Assembly (NCBI GenBank): GCA_039881145.1
Contig: JAYKKI010000009.1
Coordinates: 9,053,501-9,117,500, forward strand
Origin: Druceiella hillmani
Lineage: Eukaryota > Arthropoda > Insecta > Lepidoptera > Hepialidae
Direction: 5' to 3'
DNA: 64,000 bases
The stretch's first letter is position 1, and each line of letters starts with the position of its first letter. Under the pieces are notes generated by a model. That model was given only the letters and a program-made list of their open reading frames with translations. It was not told the DNA's origin and searched no databases. Positions 11,740 to 24,310 of this stretch are shown piece after piece. The translations under genes and the position numbers were made by a program.

Positions 11740-12940
11740 GGAATATAATAAAAAAAAGACATTTTCTAAAAAATATTTATTAAATACCGACCGAAGTAAT
11801 TTTTGATTAAAGTAATTTTACGGTTCCATACAAGTAGATTTTAAGATTGTACTGTACTATATATTTGACTTATATTCCAAATATACCCTGAATTATGCAA
11901 AATCTGACTGTAGGCGGGCAAGCCACAAAAAGATTGTGTAAACATGCTTCGCCGAATCTAATACCAACATCATCATAACTCTGGAATCGTTTAAGTGGAA
12001 ATACATTACGATGAAACTAAAATCAATTTGATTGTAGTGTTGCTATTTGTAACAAAATTTAGTAACCAAATATAAAAGTATTTTAACCCAGAATTAAATC
12101 ACACAGGCATATACATTAAGCAAAATTAAAAATATAAAAATAATACACCATATATTTATTATATTAGTGCGATTCGGTTCCCGTAGCTCTAATACAATAA
12201 CTGACAAATATTCGTAGGAATCAGGTTTTTGACATATATATAAATATATTTTACACATTTCCTGTGTAGAATATTCAGTCTTGGAAAAATAACTCGGTCA
12301 GTGATTACAAACAAACTTTTCAAATATTTTGTCACTGACCATTATTTCAACAACATTTGAGCTTTCATCAAAATACGCCTTAGACACCATTTTACATAAT
12401 AATGAACAACAAACGAATGTCAAACTCCGTCTTTGACTTTGTTCTCGAACGTAATTTGACTTGTGACAAGTTGGCAAGTCAACGCAACTTCAAATTCTAA
12501 TGATTTTCCTTCGAAACAAAGTCCAATATAATACATCAACGCAAAATGTTGAACGCAAAATTGGTGAGCCGTTTCGGCTACTTGTCAAGCGTTCGTCTAA
12601 TTTTAAGCGACCGTCAAGATCAAATCGGTTACCTCGGGCGTCTATTTGGTAATATTTTTTTGACGAAGTTTTAAGCAGAGTAAAAATTCGCTATTTAGAT
12701 ATATTGAATTTGTTTGTTTTTATCATATAACTCTTAACGAGTGGTTCAAAGCAATTTTCATTAAGTGGCAGTATTCTTTTTTCACAGTTAGCATTTGTAG
12801 GTTTTTGAATATCAATTACTAAAAACATCCACGTTTCTAATTAGTCTTAATATCCTTTGACTAAAATACCACGGTTTAAATATAAATGAAATATTTTCTA
12901 CTTTGATAACTTTTAAATGGTTTCATCCATTTAGAACTAT
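11740..12940. other. AT-rich intergenic DNA, nothing recognised
   Basis: No feature supported. Confidence 0.5.
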
Positions 12941-12941
12941 A

Positions 12942-13050
12942 CATGTACGCACGCATGCACAAATGCACTCACGCACACTCACACGCACGCAGGTACGTAC
13001 ACAAGCTCGTACACAAACACACACTCACGCACGCACGCACATACATATAT
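12942..13050. repeat. Imperfect CA/ACGC-rich simple repeat
   Basis: Mixed acgcacgcac, actcacacgc and acacaaacac units over about 110 bp. The 78-codon ORF through it (Thr/Arg/His repeats) is a by-product of the repeat. Confidence 0.85.
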
Positions 13051-13527
13051 ATCATCGTTTTTATCCAAAATCTACTATGTATACATTACTGACATTTAAA
13101 AATTTTGGCATTCTACAGAGAATAACAGACAGTTTATAAAATATTCCATTTGAGAATATTTTCAATTGTAAACTGCTATGTTACATGAGCCTACATGACA
13201 TATTGTATCTGATTGTTGAAAAATATAATAGTTGGAGAAGTGGTTCTTATTGCTATTTAAACTTTTAAAAGTTTCATTTTCACTTTTAAAAGTTTCTTTT
13301 AAAAGTTTCATCGTATTACAAAAATGATTGATCGTTTACTTGCATTTTTCTTTAAATACATTAATATGTCATCTTAACCTAGTTAATATACTTATAAAAA
13401 TTATTTCATTAAATGTCTACTGATTTTGGTTTAATTGCGTATTTGATTAATTCACCGGTTTGGTTTTAATTGCTATCTCGATATTTATAATCAACCAATT
13501 ACCATTTTTAGTATATGTACTAACAGC

Positions 13528-13759
13528 ATGTCTATAAACTCGTCCCATGAAAGTATAGATGATGTAGTTGATCCGTTTGTACAATCAGAAAATGGAGGTA
13601 CTGCATTGTTTACAATAGTGGTAATATTGACACTTTTCTACCCTTGTGGATTTGAAAAGAAAGTTTGAAATTTTAAGCAGTTCTCAAAACAATACACCAC
13701 CATTTTCTCAATCTGAAGCTAAACACATTCGTGCATTAATATATCAATACATGGATTAA
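13528..13759 (+). pseudogene. Coding-like relic, unknown family
   Basis: Starting at the ATG at 13528, 46 codons read MSINSSHESIDDVVDPFVQS and on to a stop at 13666. A shift of one frame then gives LKRKFEILSSSQNNTPPFSQ and continues SEAKHIRALIYQYMD to a stop at 13757. Composition looks more protein-like than the surroundings. A further possible scrap lies at 14430-14530. Family not recognised, and this may be chance. Confidence 0.25.
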
Positions 13760-15278
13760 AAGTAAAACAAAACATTGTAAAAACCGCCAAAACTAAAATT
13801 TAACCATAATGGGACAGTATAAGGAACTAAAAACAGTTTCATGCGGGGAGAACGGAGCGCGTTAAATTCCAGACTTTCAAATAGGAATGTAAAAAAAACT
13901 TTAATGAAAAAAAAATGTTTATAAAAGGACTGGTATCTGAACGAACAAAGGTAAAGAAAACTTAATAACCGTATTGTTTCCGGGAAAGATATTAATTTTT
14001 TTTCCCAAATTTGGCTCCTGAAATTATAAAGTAGAATTGGCATATTTGGGCAATAATGTGCACATGGCTTAGGGCCGGCATTATATTTTATATTACATTA
14101 AATATATGCCAGTTATGTTGAATGTGGAGAATAAAAGTCGGTCTCAATCATCAATTTCTACTGCTTTTACAGCCACTACGACTTTACTACATAATGTGTA
14201 AGAGAAATTAAACTTACTTCGGAAAGTCACTTGTCGAGTATCGTCAAAGCATATATACCTCTAGTTAACTTTTTATCTATATTAGTATTCATTGTCAGTA
14301 TAAGACATCCAGTGCAATTAATAAAATTAAAAAAACCATTTTAAAAACTTATTAAGTGTACTTCAAAAAGAAACATACTTCAGTTCACAAAAACCAAGGA
14401 AGAATCGTTTCAACGTGTGTTTCATATTTCACTAAAAAAAATACGTCGCTTAAGGAATATGAGAAACTCATCCAGAAAAGATATGATGCATGCAGTGATA
14501 AGAACAAAGCTATTAAAAGTTAAAGTTTAGAACTGGAAATATCGTGGCATCTGTTGGTGTACAAAGTGTTCCTTTAGTATCAAATTTACTTGCTGGGAAT
14601 CTGCAAATAAAACATAATTAAAATAATTTAATTCCTGTTTTTAAAATTCACGAACTGGAGATATCTCAGTTTACTTTTGGTTTGAAGCGGACGGAAGAGT
14701 TACATTCAATTGAATCATAAGCTGCCTGATTGATTGAAGTGATGAATGTAATTATGAAAAATAAAGTCATGCTGAATATTTTAAAAGAATATGTTTATTT
14801 CGTAAACTTAAATAACACAATTTTGTTTTTTATTGATATTGTGATTGTATTTGTCTTTGATATTGTGATTATTGTGTTGTATTGATATTGGGTGTACTTT
14901 TAATTAAAACGAGTATATTTCAATCTAGTGTAATAAATTAATTTCAATAATTTGAAAAATGATTGCGAATTAATTCCTTGATAATTAAAGAAAACTCAAT
15001 TTTCTTATCATATAAAAGTAAAAATATTAATTTCGTTGCACATATTTCTACTAAAATATTTTGAGTTATTATAATATTTTTTTTCATACCTAAGTCGTTA
15101 ATAAAATTTGAATTTTTTTCACAATTAAGTCAATAAATAAATTCGGACCTTTTTTAAATTTAACAGTCTAATACGGTAAAACCGAGACATTCATTTTAAT
15201 TTTCTCCAATGTTAAAAGGTATAAATGCACGCAAATATCCCTGAACTTTGAACAGTGGAGTCTTTTGCTAGAGGTTTA
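13760..15278. other. AT-rich intergenic DNA, nothing firm
   Basis: No terminal repeats or conserved protein motifs were seen up to the Helitron 5' end. Confidence 0.5.
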
Positions 15279-15288
15279 TCTATATATT

Positions 15289-16262
15289 AATACGTGAAGC
15301 AAAAACTTTGGACCCCTTTTTACGAAAATTGCGCAGACGGAGGAGTATGAAATTTCGCATACTTATAGTTTATATGTAGGAGAAGTGCAGAACGCTAATA
15401 ATAATATTTTTCAATAATAATGCTTATAAAGTACATTAAATTAATAAATAAAACATTACACACACTACCATGCATTTGACACACACAGGTATATACATAC
15501 AATTGACACATGAATAGTCTATATATTTTTATTTTTCCGCTGGCTTTCCATTGTAGTTTATCTGCCAGACAGTTCGCAAGTTATTGTGCTTCAACTTTGT
15601 TATTTTCTCATATATAATAGTAAAAAAAATTTATCTTTTATCTTGAATTACAGTTGTTATCATTTAATGTAATATTATTAATAATAATCATAATTTTAAT
15701 ACGTGAAGCAAAAACGTTGTACCTCTTCTACGAAAATTACGCAGACGAAGCAGTATGACATTTGGCACAGTTAAAGTTTGTATGGAGGAGTACGGAAAGT
15801 TAAAATTTTTATATAATAATGCATTAGAAACACATTAAATTAATAAAAAAAACATTACACATACTACCATTCGTTTGACACACACACACATATGTATATA
15901 CCCACATATTGACAGATGAATTGTCCATAATTTTATTTTTCCGCTGGCTTTCTATTGTAGTTTATCTTCCAGACAGTTTCTAAGTTACTGTGCTTTAACT
16001 TTGTTGTTTTCCCATATATAGTAGTAAAAAAATTTACCTTTTATCTGAAATTAGAGTCATTACGATTTAATAAAATATAATTTAACTTTCTAAAGGTTAA
16101 TAATAACCATAATTTAAAGGTTAATAATAACCAAATTATTAATATGCAAACCAAAACTTTTATACTCCTTTTTACGAAAATTACGCGTCCGGAGGAGTAT
16201 GAAATTTGGCACAGTTAAAGTTTAAATGGAGAAGAGTGCTGAAAGCTAATATTTTTACATAA
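15289..16262 (+). repeat. Tandem repeats at the Helitron 5' end
   Basis: Units begin with aatacgtgaagcaaaaac at 15289 and 15698, and a diverged third begins aatatgcaaaccaaaact at 16141; spacings are 409 and 443 bp. Each continues with tacgaaaattacgc-agacgg-aggagtatgaaatttggcac. Units 1 and 2 also share an acacacac-rich segment and tttttccgctggctt. The third is truncated after about 120 bp. Amplification of the left end inside one Helitron is the simplest reading. Confidence 0.85.
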
Positions 16263-16461
16263 AATGTCTCTTGAATTGGAAAGCAGTATAGATTTTTACG
16301 GTTGAAGTCTATGGTCAAACTGAGATTAATATTATTTGTCCATAGTCTTACTGAATGACAAAAATAATCATAATTATTATAATGTCATATTCATAGTTTG
16401 TTTCGCATACACATATTAATAGACCAAACGCAATTTTAAATAATATTAATAGTTAACAAAT

Positions 16462-19400
16462 GAAGAAGTAATTTTTAGAGATACATATAAATGTGCACTA
16501 AATGTAATTCCAAGACTTTTTCATAGTTATGATTGTGGATTAATAGATTTACAATGCAGGTTTTGCAATGCGAAACGTTTTGAATCTAAAGTGACTTTAA
16601 GTGACAGAACTGAATTCACTTAATGTTATCATAAGGGTAAAGCAATATTACCGCCCTTAAGTCAAAATGAATATTTTAAATCATTGTATTATGGACTTAT
16701 TTCAAATGAACCTTCAATCAAAAGTAAGGCAAAACATTATTTTCAAAACATTCGCAAATATAATTCATCATTTGCTATGGTTAGCTCAGAAGCTAAAATT
16801 TGCGTGGCAGTTACAAGTAGAGTGTATCATTTCAATAACATGATGCTTTTATCACAGATCAGGTTCAATGAATGCGGCAATGGTCGCTCACCATGTTGTG
16901 CGCAATTTGATTTTTATGATGTCGACACTATCAATTATATATTATCAATTATAGATTACAACAAAATTTTAATCAAACATGCAATAACAATATAATGCGC
17001 AAAATATCTCTTGAATTGGAACGCAGTAATCCTTTGGTTCGGTCATTCATTGCAATGAAACATCATTGTCACAGAGTTGAAAATAAAAAAAAAGAAATTT
17101 GTATGAGCATACAAATTTAAAATAAAGTAAATCATGATTTAAATAAATGCCATTTCAATGATGCAGTTCAAACTGATGTAGCAGTAATATTTAGTACAGT
17201 TGATGGTGAGCCACCTTTGAACGAAATATGATTTCATTTTCAAAAGTTAATAGTATCATCAAAAATATCTCAATTTTAAATTCATCATTAGACCCTTGAA
17301 CACATCCATTACTTTTTCCAAATGGTGATACTGGGTGGCATATCAATATTCCTCATAACGTACCAACTATATCTAATTCAAGAGCACCCATAAAACAATT
17401 AGCCATGCTTCAGTATGCAGTCTATCGACTTGGGATTAGAGAAGATTTCAGCATGTAGCACCATTCACAAAAAATTATTTCTGCAGTGGATAGTTGATAT
17501 GTATGTGAGAATAGAGGGCTCAAGATTACATTGCATTCGACAAAATAGAACAATTCTTAGATCTGAAGTTTACGACAATTTAACAGACTACTTAGAATTG
17601 AACATGAATACCAGGAATGTTGGTCGTAGAGTAATTTTACCATCTTCATTCAATGGATCTCCAAGAAATATGTATCAGAATTATTTAGATGCAATGTCAA
17701 TTGTACAAAATTTCGGAAAACCGTCTTTATTTATTACAATGACGTGCAATCCAAGTTGGCCAGAAATAGTTAACAACATTGGTGTAGGTGAAGCTGCTAA
17801 TTTTAGACCTGATATTATTGTGCGTGTATTCAAGTCAAAGTTGAAAGCATTCATATAGGGCCTTATACAAAATAATATCTTTGGTAAAGTTGAAGCACTC
17901 ATTTATACAATTGAATTTCAAAAAAGAAGATTGCCTCATGCTCCCATTTTACTCACTTTAAATGAGCAAGATAAAATTGTTAATGCTATAGATATTGATA
18001 AAGTTGTATCTGCGGAGATTCCTCACATTGAAACACATCCAGCATTACATAAATATGTTGCAAAACATATGATGTATGGTCCATGCGGAGTACTTAATCC
18101 TAATTCTGTATGTATGAGAGATGAAAAATGTATAAAAGACTATCCAAAACGATTTAATGAAACTACATGTGAATCGTTAAATGGGTATCCATTATACAGA
18201 AGACGTGATAATGGTATTAATGCAGAACTTCGTGGTAGTTGCCTTGACAATCGGTATGTTGTACCATACAATCCATATTTACTTGCTAAATTTAATTGCC
18301 ATATAAATGTTGAAGTATATACTACAGTCAAAAGTGTCAAATACATTTATAAATATGTGTATAAAGGCTATGACAGTGTATCTGTTGAACCAGAGTCTGG
18401 TGGAAATGAACAAGGTCAAAATATAGAAATTAATGAAGTTACCAATTTTTTAACTGGTCGTTATGTCGGATCAACAGAAGCCATATGACGCATCTATGAA
18501 TTACCAATGCATTTTCAGTCACATACTATAATCAGACTTGATATTCATTTACCGCGTCGACAGAATGTATACTTCCGAGAAGGGTAAGAACGTCAAATAA
18601 TTGATGAAAGACCAACAAAATTATTAGCATTTTTTGAGTTGAATCGATCAGATCCATCAGCACGAGAGTTTAAATATACTGAAATTCCTATGCATTATGT
18701 GTGGGAAGATTCCCGAAATAAATGGAAGAAGAGAAGCCGTGGAGGTGATAAAATCATTACAAGGATATATGTAGTGTCACCAAAAGATATCAAACTTTTT
18801 CACTTACGATTGCTTTTATTGCATGTCTGTAGTCCGAAATCATTCGAGGATGTTAGAACATACAATTCATTTTTATACCCTTCTTTAATTGAAGCGTGCC
18901 ATGCTCGCGGAATAGCTTCAAATTATAATGAATGGCGGGAATGTTTAAATGAATCAAAAGAATTACATTCACCAAAACAAATTTATTTGGTTACATTTGT
19001 GCAATAAATGTGCCAGACAATGCATTAGCGTTATGGAATGAATTTAAAGTATATCTTAGTGAAGATTTTCTAAGACTTTACAACGAAGAAGTATACTTTA
19101 ATAGAGCTCTATTAGAAATTGATGGTATTTTGAATGTTCATAATTTATCATGTCAAATTCTTGGTTTACCAGTTCTCACATACTCGCAGAGAATAGAAGA
19201 AGAAAATACTATTGATACTGATGAACATGATACTGGATCCAATGTTTTTTGTTTAACCGCTCACGCTGGTTGTGACAAAACATTCACTCAAACATCATTA
19301 ATTCACAAATTAAATTCGTTTAATCTTCGCTGTATTCCAACTGCGTTCATTGGCATAGCTTCAACTTTATTACTTGAAGGTAGGACTTTACACAATGTGT

Positions 19401-19770
19401 TTAAATTGCCTATATCCATTTTAGAAAATTATGTATCAAATATTACTGCAAATAGTAGCTACGGTAGTTTCATAAATTCATCATCATTGATAATTATTGA
19501 TGAAGTTTCTATGTGCCCTTTCCAAGTGTTGAAAATCATAGATAATTATTACGTGATCTATGTGATGAAAACGATAAACATAGAGTGTTTGAAGGAAAAA
19601 CTATACTTTTGTGCAGTGATTTTCGGTAAATCTTACCAGTAATCCCACATGGATCACGTGGAACTTTAATTAAAAATTATGTTACAAGTTGGCATGAATT
19701 TCTTAATTTTCATAAAGTTACATTTACTCGAAATATGAGAGCTTTACCAAATGAAATAGAATTTCTTGAA
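16462..19770 (+). pseudogene. Helitron Rep-helicase gene, inactivated
   Basis: Domains in order: zinc-ribbon-like N-terminus YDCGLIDLQCRFCNAKRFES (16525-16584) and CYHKGKAILP (16622-16651), broken by a stop at 16619; a disrupted stretch to about 17300 with scraps ISLELERSNPLVRSFIAMK and TDVAVIFSTVDGEPP; Rep domain with FITMTCNPSWPE (17730-17766), the HUH region and the two-tyrosine motif YIYKYVYK (Tyr codons 18342 and 18354). In the PIF1-like helicase, Walker B IIIDEVSM (about 19490-19513), motif III as SDFR-stop-ILPVIP and motif IV FTRNMRA (about 19725) are visible. Stops occur at 17856, 18486, 18583 and 19005, with frame changes near 17400, 19000 and 19550. Two key sites are damaged: HUH reads H-A-P (17937-17945), and Walker A reads AHAGCDKT instead of GGAGTGKT. 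Coding homology ends about 19770, before motifs V and VI. Confidence 0.9.
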
Positions 19771-20151
19771 AAAACCTCATCAGAATTCTTGAAAAAACCT
19801 CATCATTACCAATTTTTTTTTAAATCGTTAATTATAAGAATAGAGATATATTATCGCAATATGCGATAAAAAATACTATTAAATGAAGAGCATTTTTTAC
19901 CGCATAATTTTTTTTATTTCGCATCATCCTACAGCATGTTCCGTTTCAATAATTTTTTTTAAAAATAGATATTCTTAATTTTTATCCTTTTTGAATTCCA
20001 TATAATTTATGTTTTTTAAATAGGAAAATAACAGCGTTGGCGAAATCTGTGGTTATAGTAGTATATAGTCTTTGACAATAGAACCTTAATAGTGTTTGAG
20101 CATTATATTTTAATAATTTATATTAAATAACTTATAATTTAAATTTGTTAT

Positions 20152-20182
20152 GGTCGAATTTCGACCACTGGGCGACCACTAG
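20152..20182 (+). other. Helitron 3' terminus: hairpin plus CTAG
   Basis: A perfect 7 bp stem with a single-base loop, 12 nt before CTAG, and followed by T. It matches the expected CTRR end of Helitrons. Confidence 0.75.
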
Positions 20183-20511
20183 TATATTTAGATACCCTTT
20201 CTCTAACTATATTTTGGAATAAACTACGGACCGCTGTTTACTCGTTTATAACGTTTGCCGGCAATTTGCGCTTGATTTGTTTTTTCTACGATCTCTTACT
20301 GTAAATAAGTCAAATATTAATTTAAAATACAACGCTTTTTCCCTAAATCTAAATTTAAATTCTTAACCAAATACCATAAGTATGGGTAAGTGGAGACTTC
20401 AACAGACAAGGAGAAATTAATAGTCCGGTTGAAGTAGAGAGACGGAGAAGTTTTGCAAGTCAACATTTTGTTGATCATTTTAGAAACTAACATCGTGTGG
20501 TTGAACAAATT

Positions 20512-20513
<2 letters not shown>

Positions 20514-20555
<42 letters not shown>

Positions 20556-20560
20556 CACAC

Positions 20561-20637
<77 letters not shown>

Positions 20638-20649
20638 TATACATATATA
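20514..20649. repeat. Compound (TA)n microsatellite
   Basis: About 135 bp of TA dinucleotides with a few tgtatatacacac interruptions. Tyr/Ile repeat ORFs here are artefacts. Confidence 0.95.
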
Positions 20650-20939
20650 ATTCCCTGCATTTAACTTTTTATTTATACATATTATTCTTTTACTTTTTTA
20701 ATCATGTACACATAACACTAATCTTCAATACCCCATGCATGTATTAAAATAGTAAACATACTATGTTCATCGAAGAAAAAATTTAAATTATGATTAAGAT
20801 TCTAAAAAGAACGTCGCTGAGAAAACATAGGATTTTTCGAGATATTGAATGTCCCTTTGTTTCCTTCACTGTGTATCATATATCAACTTCTAAATGAATT
20901 TTTTAAATTTGTTATTAAAAGTTTTTGTTTAATTTTTCA

Positions 20940-21790
20940 AATATTAAGAAAAAACCATGATGTTGTCAAGTTTCCAAAATTTCTGCCAGTCAATCTCTCT
21001 TGGTATATTTAGTTCATTGTCCACTAAGAGCATTAATTCAAAATTAATTTGCAAATTTAAATGCAACCTAAATTTGCCAATTTAAAACAAACATGCTAGA
21101 GTCTCCAAAAATATGAAGTAGTTTCTTGACCTATATCGATAGACCATTTAAATAAAGTCAATTCTATTTTAAAAAATAAATTTATTTTTAAAACTTGTTT
21201 TAAAAATTGAATGTCGAAATCGTAGAGTACAAAAATTTATTTGCACATAAATTATTAAAATAATGTTTTTGTCCGAAGCGAAATCTTTGTTTCTCTGGTG
21301 TATTTGGAATATTTTATATATAAGTGACTAATCTAAATTTACAACTTTAACTAATTCTGAAAGGTGGTTATGGGACCGTATTACAAAAGCAGTATACGGA
21401 CGGTTTTTTACAAAGAAATTTAATTTCGTTGAATTTATTACACTAATTCGTTCATTAAACAATATTATTTTTAATATCCTTACCCACTTTTTTGTATGTT
21501 TATATTAGAGAAGAATTGTATATAATATATAATATTATATATCTTTCATAAATGCGGAAAAATGCCTTTCACGGCGCAAATACCCTCTATTAAAAATATT
21601 TCATTATTCAGCCCCGAAAAATGTGAAAGGGTAAAATATATTTTTACAAATTCTTTTAAACCTCTCGGGGGCGATAAGATATTAGCCTATGATTTCTGCT
21701 TACAAAGATAACTTATACCAGGAAATTGCTCTCATTTTTTTTACAAAAGAAAAAATGGGGATGTTGTTTTTACCACTTTTACTTTTTGCT
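20940..21790 (+). repeat. Duplicated block 1, copy a
   Basis: Pairs with 32880-33740 in the same orientation. The clearest matches are gtgactaatctaaattt (21324) with gtgactaatttaaactt (33325), attattcagccccgaaa (about 21604 and about 33570), and aaattctkttaaacctc (about 21648 and about 33615). The half before 21300 is weaker. Unknown non-coding sequence. Confidence 0.7.
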
Positions 21791-22439
21791 CGACCCTCGT
21801 TTGATAAACCTTAGTAGTATATACATAGTGTGTATAAGACAAGATTTTTCACTTAAAATTTTATTATTTATATTTTTTTAGTATTTAAAAATCACAAAGA
21901 AAACAGGTACAAAAATAATTTCATTTATATGCGGGTTAATATGTTTTATTACTTAGCCAAATTTAAAATTTCCGTTTCACACGGTTTCTGAGAAAAATAA
22001 CCGTATCCGATATACGGACACGTGAGTGACTTTATAAGGGGTCTGCTTTTCCTTTTACTTTACGGAAGCCTCAAAGCGATCGCTGTAAATTTTACAATGC
22101 CATATTATTTTCGAGGTTCAGTTGTACAATGAAGGCACTATGACAGACTCTCGGAAAGTAAATAAATGTTTCTGAAAAGTAATTTAATTCAAAGCACATT
22201 AGCTATTAATTTGGTTATGTTTTTATTTAAAAGCTGTCAAAAAACATATTGTATACTGTTTAATAAATTACCATGACAATTCGTTTATAAATGAAAACCG
22301 CTTGCAAATAAAAAAATTATTGTTAATATGAGTTTTTGTTTACTTCATAAATTAGACCTTAATTCTTTTTTTATAACATTTCTTTGTAAAGGCATTAAAA
22401 TAAACTGTGATCATATACTTACAAAATATCCTTTCGTAG

Positions 22440-23335
22440 CATTTATGATCAAATTGTATAACCAGAGGAAGAAAGGCCAAACATTCCGTCTTTGCATTTA
22501 CCCCCGGAAACGCTTTTCCACAATAGGTATCATCAATCGAGCACTACGAATAGCCTGCGGTTTATGCGGTTCCAATCTTATTACTTTGTTGTTTAGTTTA
22601 TCTAGGAAGTAGGTTCAAATTCTTGGTAACATAATTCGAATTCCGAATAGACATCCGAGCCATGAAACTTTCATTTTTCCGTTCCGCTGAGCAATTTCAA
22701 ATGAAAATGCGTTACAATGATGCGTGATAATATGCCTTTAAAAGTACGTATATAATCATTATACATCGCACACTAACATTTACTTTGAAAATATATTTTT
22801 GTTTGTCAGTCTCATTGATCCTTCTTGGGTATATGTTTAATACTATTATCGTTTTGTTGAAAATAAAAAGTATAATGTGACAAAATTCAATGTTTTAAGC
22901 ATATTATATTGAGGCATGGTTGCATTTGTATTAAAAAATTGAGAATATTTCATAACAAAATAATAAAAACTAAATATTATAAATTATTTCCACTATTTGT
23001 TCCGGAAAATGGGATCTCATATATGATAAATCGTTCAATATTTTATCAGTTAAGGAGCTTCTCAGTTTGTTGCAAAAATAGCCGGCCGAGGAAAAAACTC
23101 TCTCCGTTTCAATTCTTGAAGGTAATAAATAATTGTACACAGCTATTAGATAGACTTGCGCCCGCTGCTGACAGCACTATCATAAATACACATTTTGAAT
23201 AGAATAGTAGATCCTTGAACTGAATTTCGTCAGAGGAATCCTTGTTGAAAAAACTGTTTCGATTTACACACATCAAAAAATTGATTTTGGGCAGTCCCAA
23301 AAGTGTAGATTTTGTCATATACAATTCAGTGGGCG

Positions 23336-23338
<3 letters not shown>
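22440..23338 (-). pseudogene. hAT-type transposase 3' end, minus-strand copy
   Basis: On the minus strand, 23105-22970 reads ERVFSSAGYFCNKLRSSLTD then KILNDLSYMRSHFPEQIVEI, ending at a stop (22970-22972). This is the C-terminal dimerisation region of hAT transposases. Upstream (23130-23335) and downstream (22440-22960) DNA matches the plus-strand copy at 25.3-26.9 kb, including the catggctcgga / tccgagccatg segment. Only the last part of the gene remains. The 5' side is cut by the (TA)n tract at 23339. Confidence 0.85.
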
Positions 23339-23406
<68 letters not shown>

Positions 23407-23410
23407 TATT
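23339..23410. repeat. (TA)n microsatellite
   Basis: About 64 bp of pure TA at the 5' edge of the minus-strand hAT fragment. Confidence 0.95.
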
Positions 23411-23689
23411 TACATATATTTTTTTAATACAAATGACCATATTGGTCCTTTTACATTGCTTATGAAGCGTTTCCAAAAATCACGTCCATCCATTGCTACA
23501 TTGTTACGTTGGATCAGTGTTTCTTCATATACACTTTGATAAGTTATTCCAAGAAATAAAAATAAATAGAATAATAAGTGGTCTATATTAAAAAAATTAC
23601 GATTCATTGTCTGATTATGAACTGAAAAAAAGACAAACATAAACACTTTTGCATTAATAACATTAGTTTGAATGTCCGTATTAAATATA

Positions 23690-24310
23690 TATAAACAGTT
23701 GCTGTCAAAACTAATTAAAACTCTTTTGACAATAGTTGGTTATTAAATTATATTAAAGCTTTTAAAGCATACTTGAATTTATTAATAAGAATTTTTAATG
23801 AGAGATAAAACAAGTATCAACTAGGCGTATAGCAACAGCATAAAATAGCGCAAAATTATGTAAATTATTATTACATAAGGCAGAAGCAGACGAAATATAA
23901 AACCATATTATACTTTATTATTTAAATAGTATTTTCGGAATAAATGTTAATTTCTGTTCTTATAATGACATTACAAGGGGTCATTTTGAACAAACTTATC
24001 TTTAGTTCATCAAAGTCATGCAAATGAACTTATTTCTATTTTGCTCTGTCTATAATTTAAAATATTATCCTATTGAAGCCCGTACTTCAAACCTTTGAAG
24101 TTTAAAAAGGCACGACAAAGTATAAAATATAATGTAGTTATTGTCCGTCAGGTAACCAGCGATCTGGTAAATTTCGAAATAAATATTGAATTGCATACAT
24201 TATGGACTATTAGACCAAACTTATTTGTATGGGGGCGTATCCCATAGAGCAGACATTTTAAACAAGTGAATATTTAGGTATTATAAACACAAGTCGCTTG
24301 GTTTATTTAA
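23690..24310 (+). repeat. Duplicated block 2, copy a
   Basis: Pairs with 38060-38980. Shared landmarks include acagttgctgtcaaaact, tatcaactaggcgtat, attttcggaataaatg, catgcaaatgaacttatttc, cacgacaaagtataaaatat and cagacattttaaac, all in the same order. The other copy carries a MITE insertion. Non-coding, origin unknown. Confidence 0.8.

Larger units (their letters stand above)
15279..20182 (+). mobile_element. Helitron with both termini, decayed (about 4.9 kb)
   Basis: The 5' end is TCTATATATTAATACGTGAA, a Helitron left end I recall from insect genomes, starting TC and preceded by A (15278). The 3' end is a 7 bp-stem hairpin (GGTCGAA-T-TTCGACC, 20152-20166) followed 12 nt later by CTAG (20179-20182) and then T (20183). 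This fits Helitron insertion between A and T without target duplication. Inside are 2.3 tandem copies of a ~410-440 bp 5' repeat, then a Rep-helicase gene with stops and frameshifts, then about 400 bp of 3' non-coding DNA. The helicase C-terminus is deleted, so the copy is non-autonomous. Confidence 0.88.

Noticed and set aside
12297..12345. Possible inverted repeat ggtcagtgat / gtcactgacc
   Set aside because: Only about nine bases pair; expected by chance in a window of this size.
14390..14535. Possible P-element-like coding scrap (KKIRRLRN and following)
   Set aside because: Too short, frame broken, and no further conserved motif nearby; not distinguishable from chance.
17681..17902. Minus-strand ORFs inside the Helitron (also 18140-18346)
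   Set aside because: Antisense shadows of the Rep-helicase frame.
22328..22612. 94-residue plus-strand ORF
   Set aside because: Overlaps antisense repeat DNA shared with the other hAT copies; the frame is not kept in those copies.
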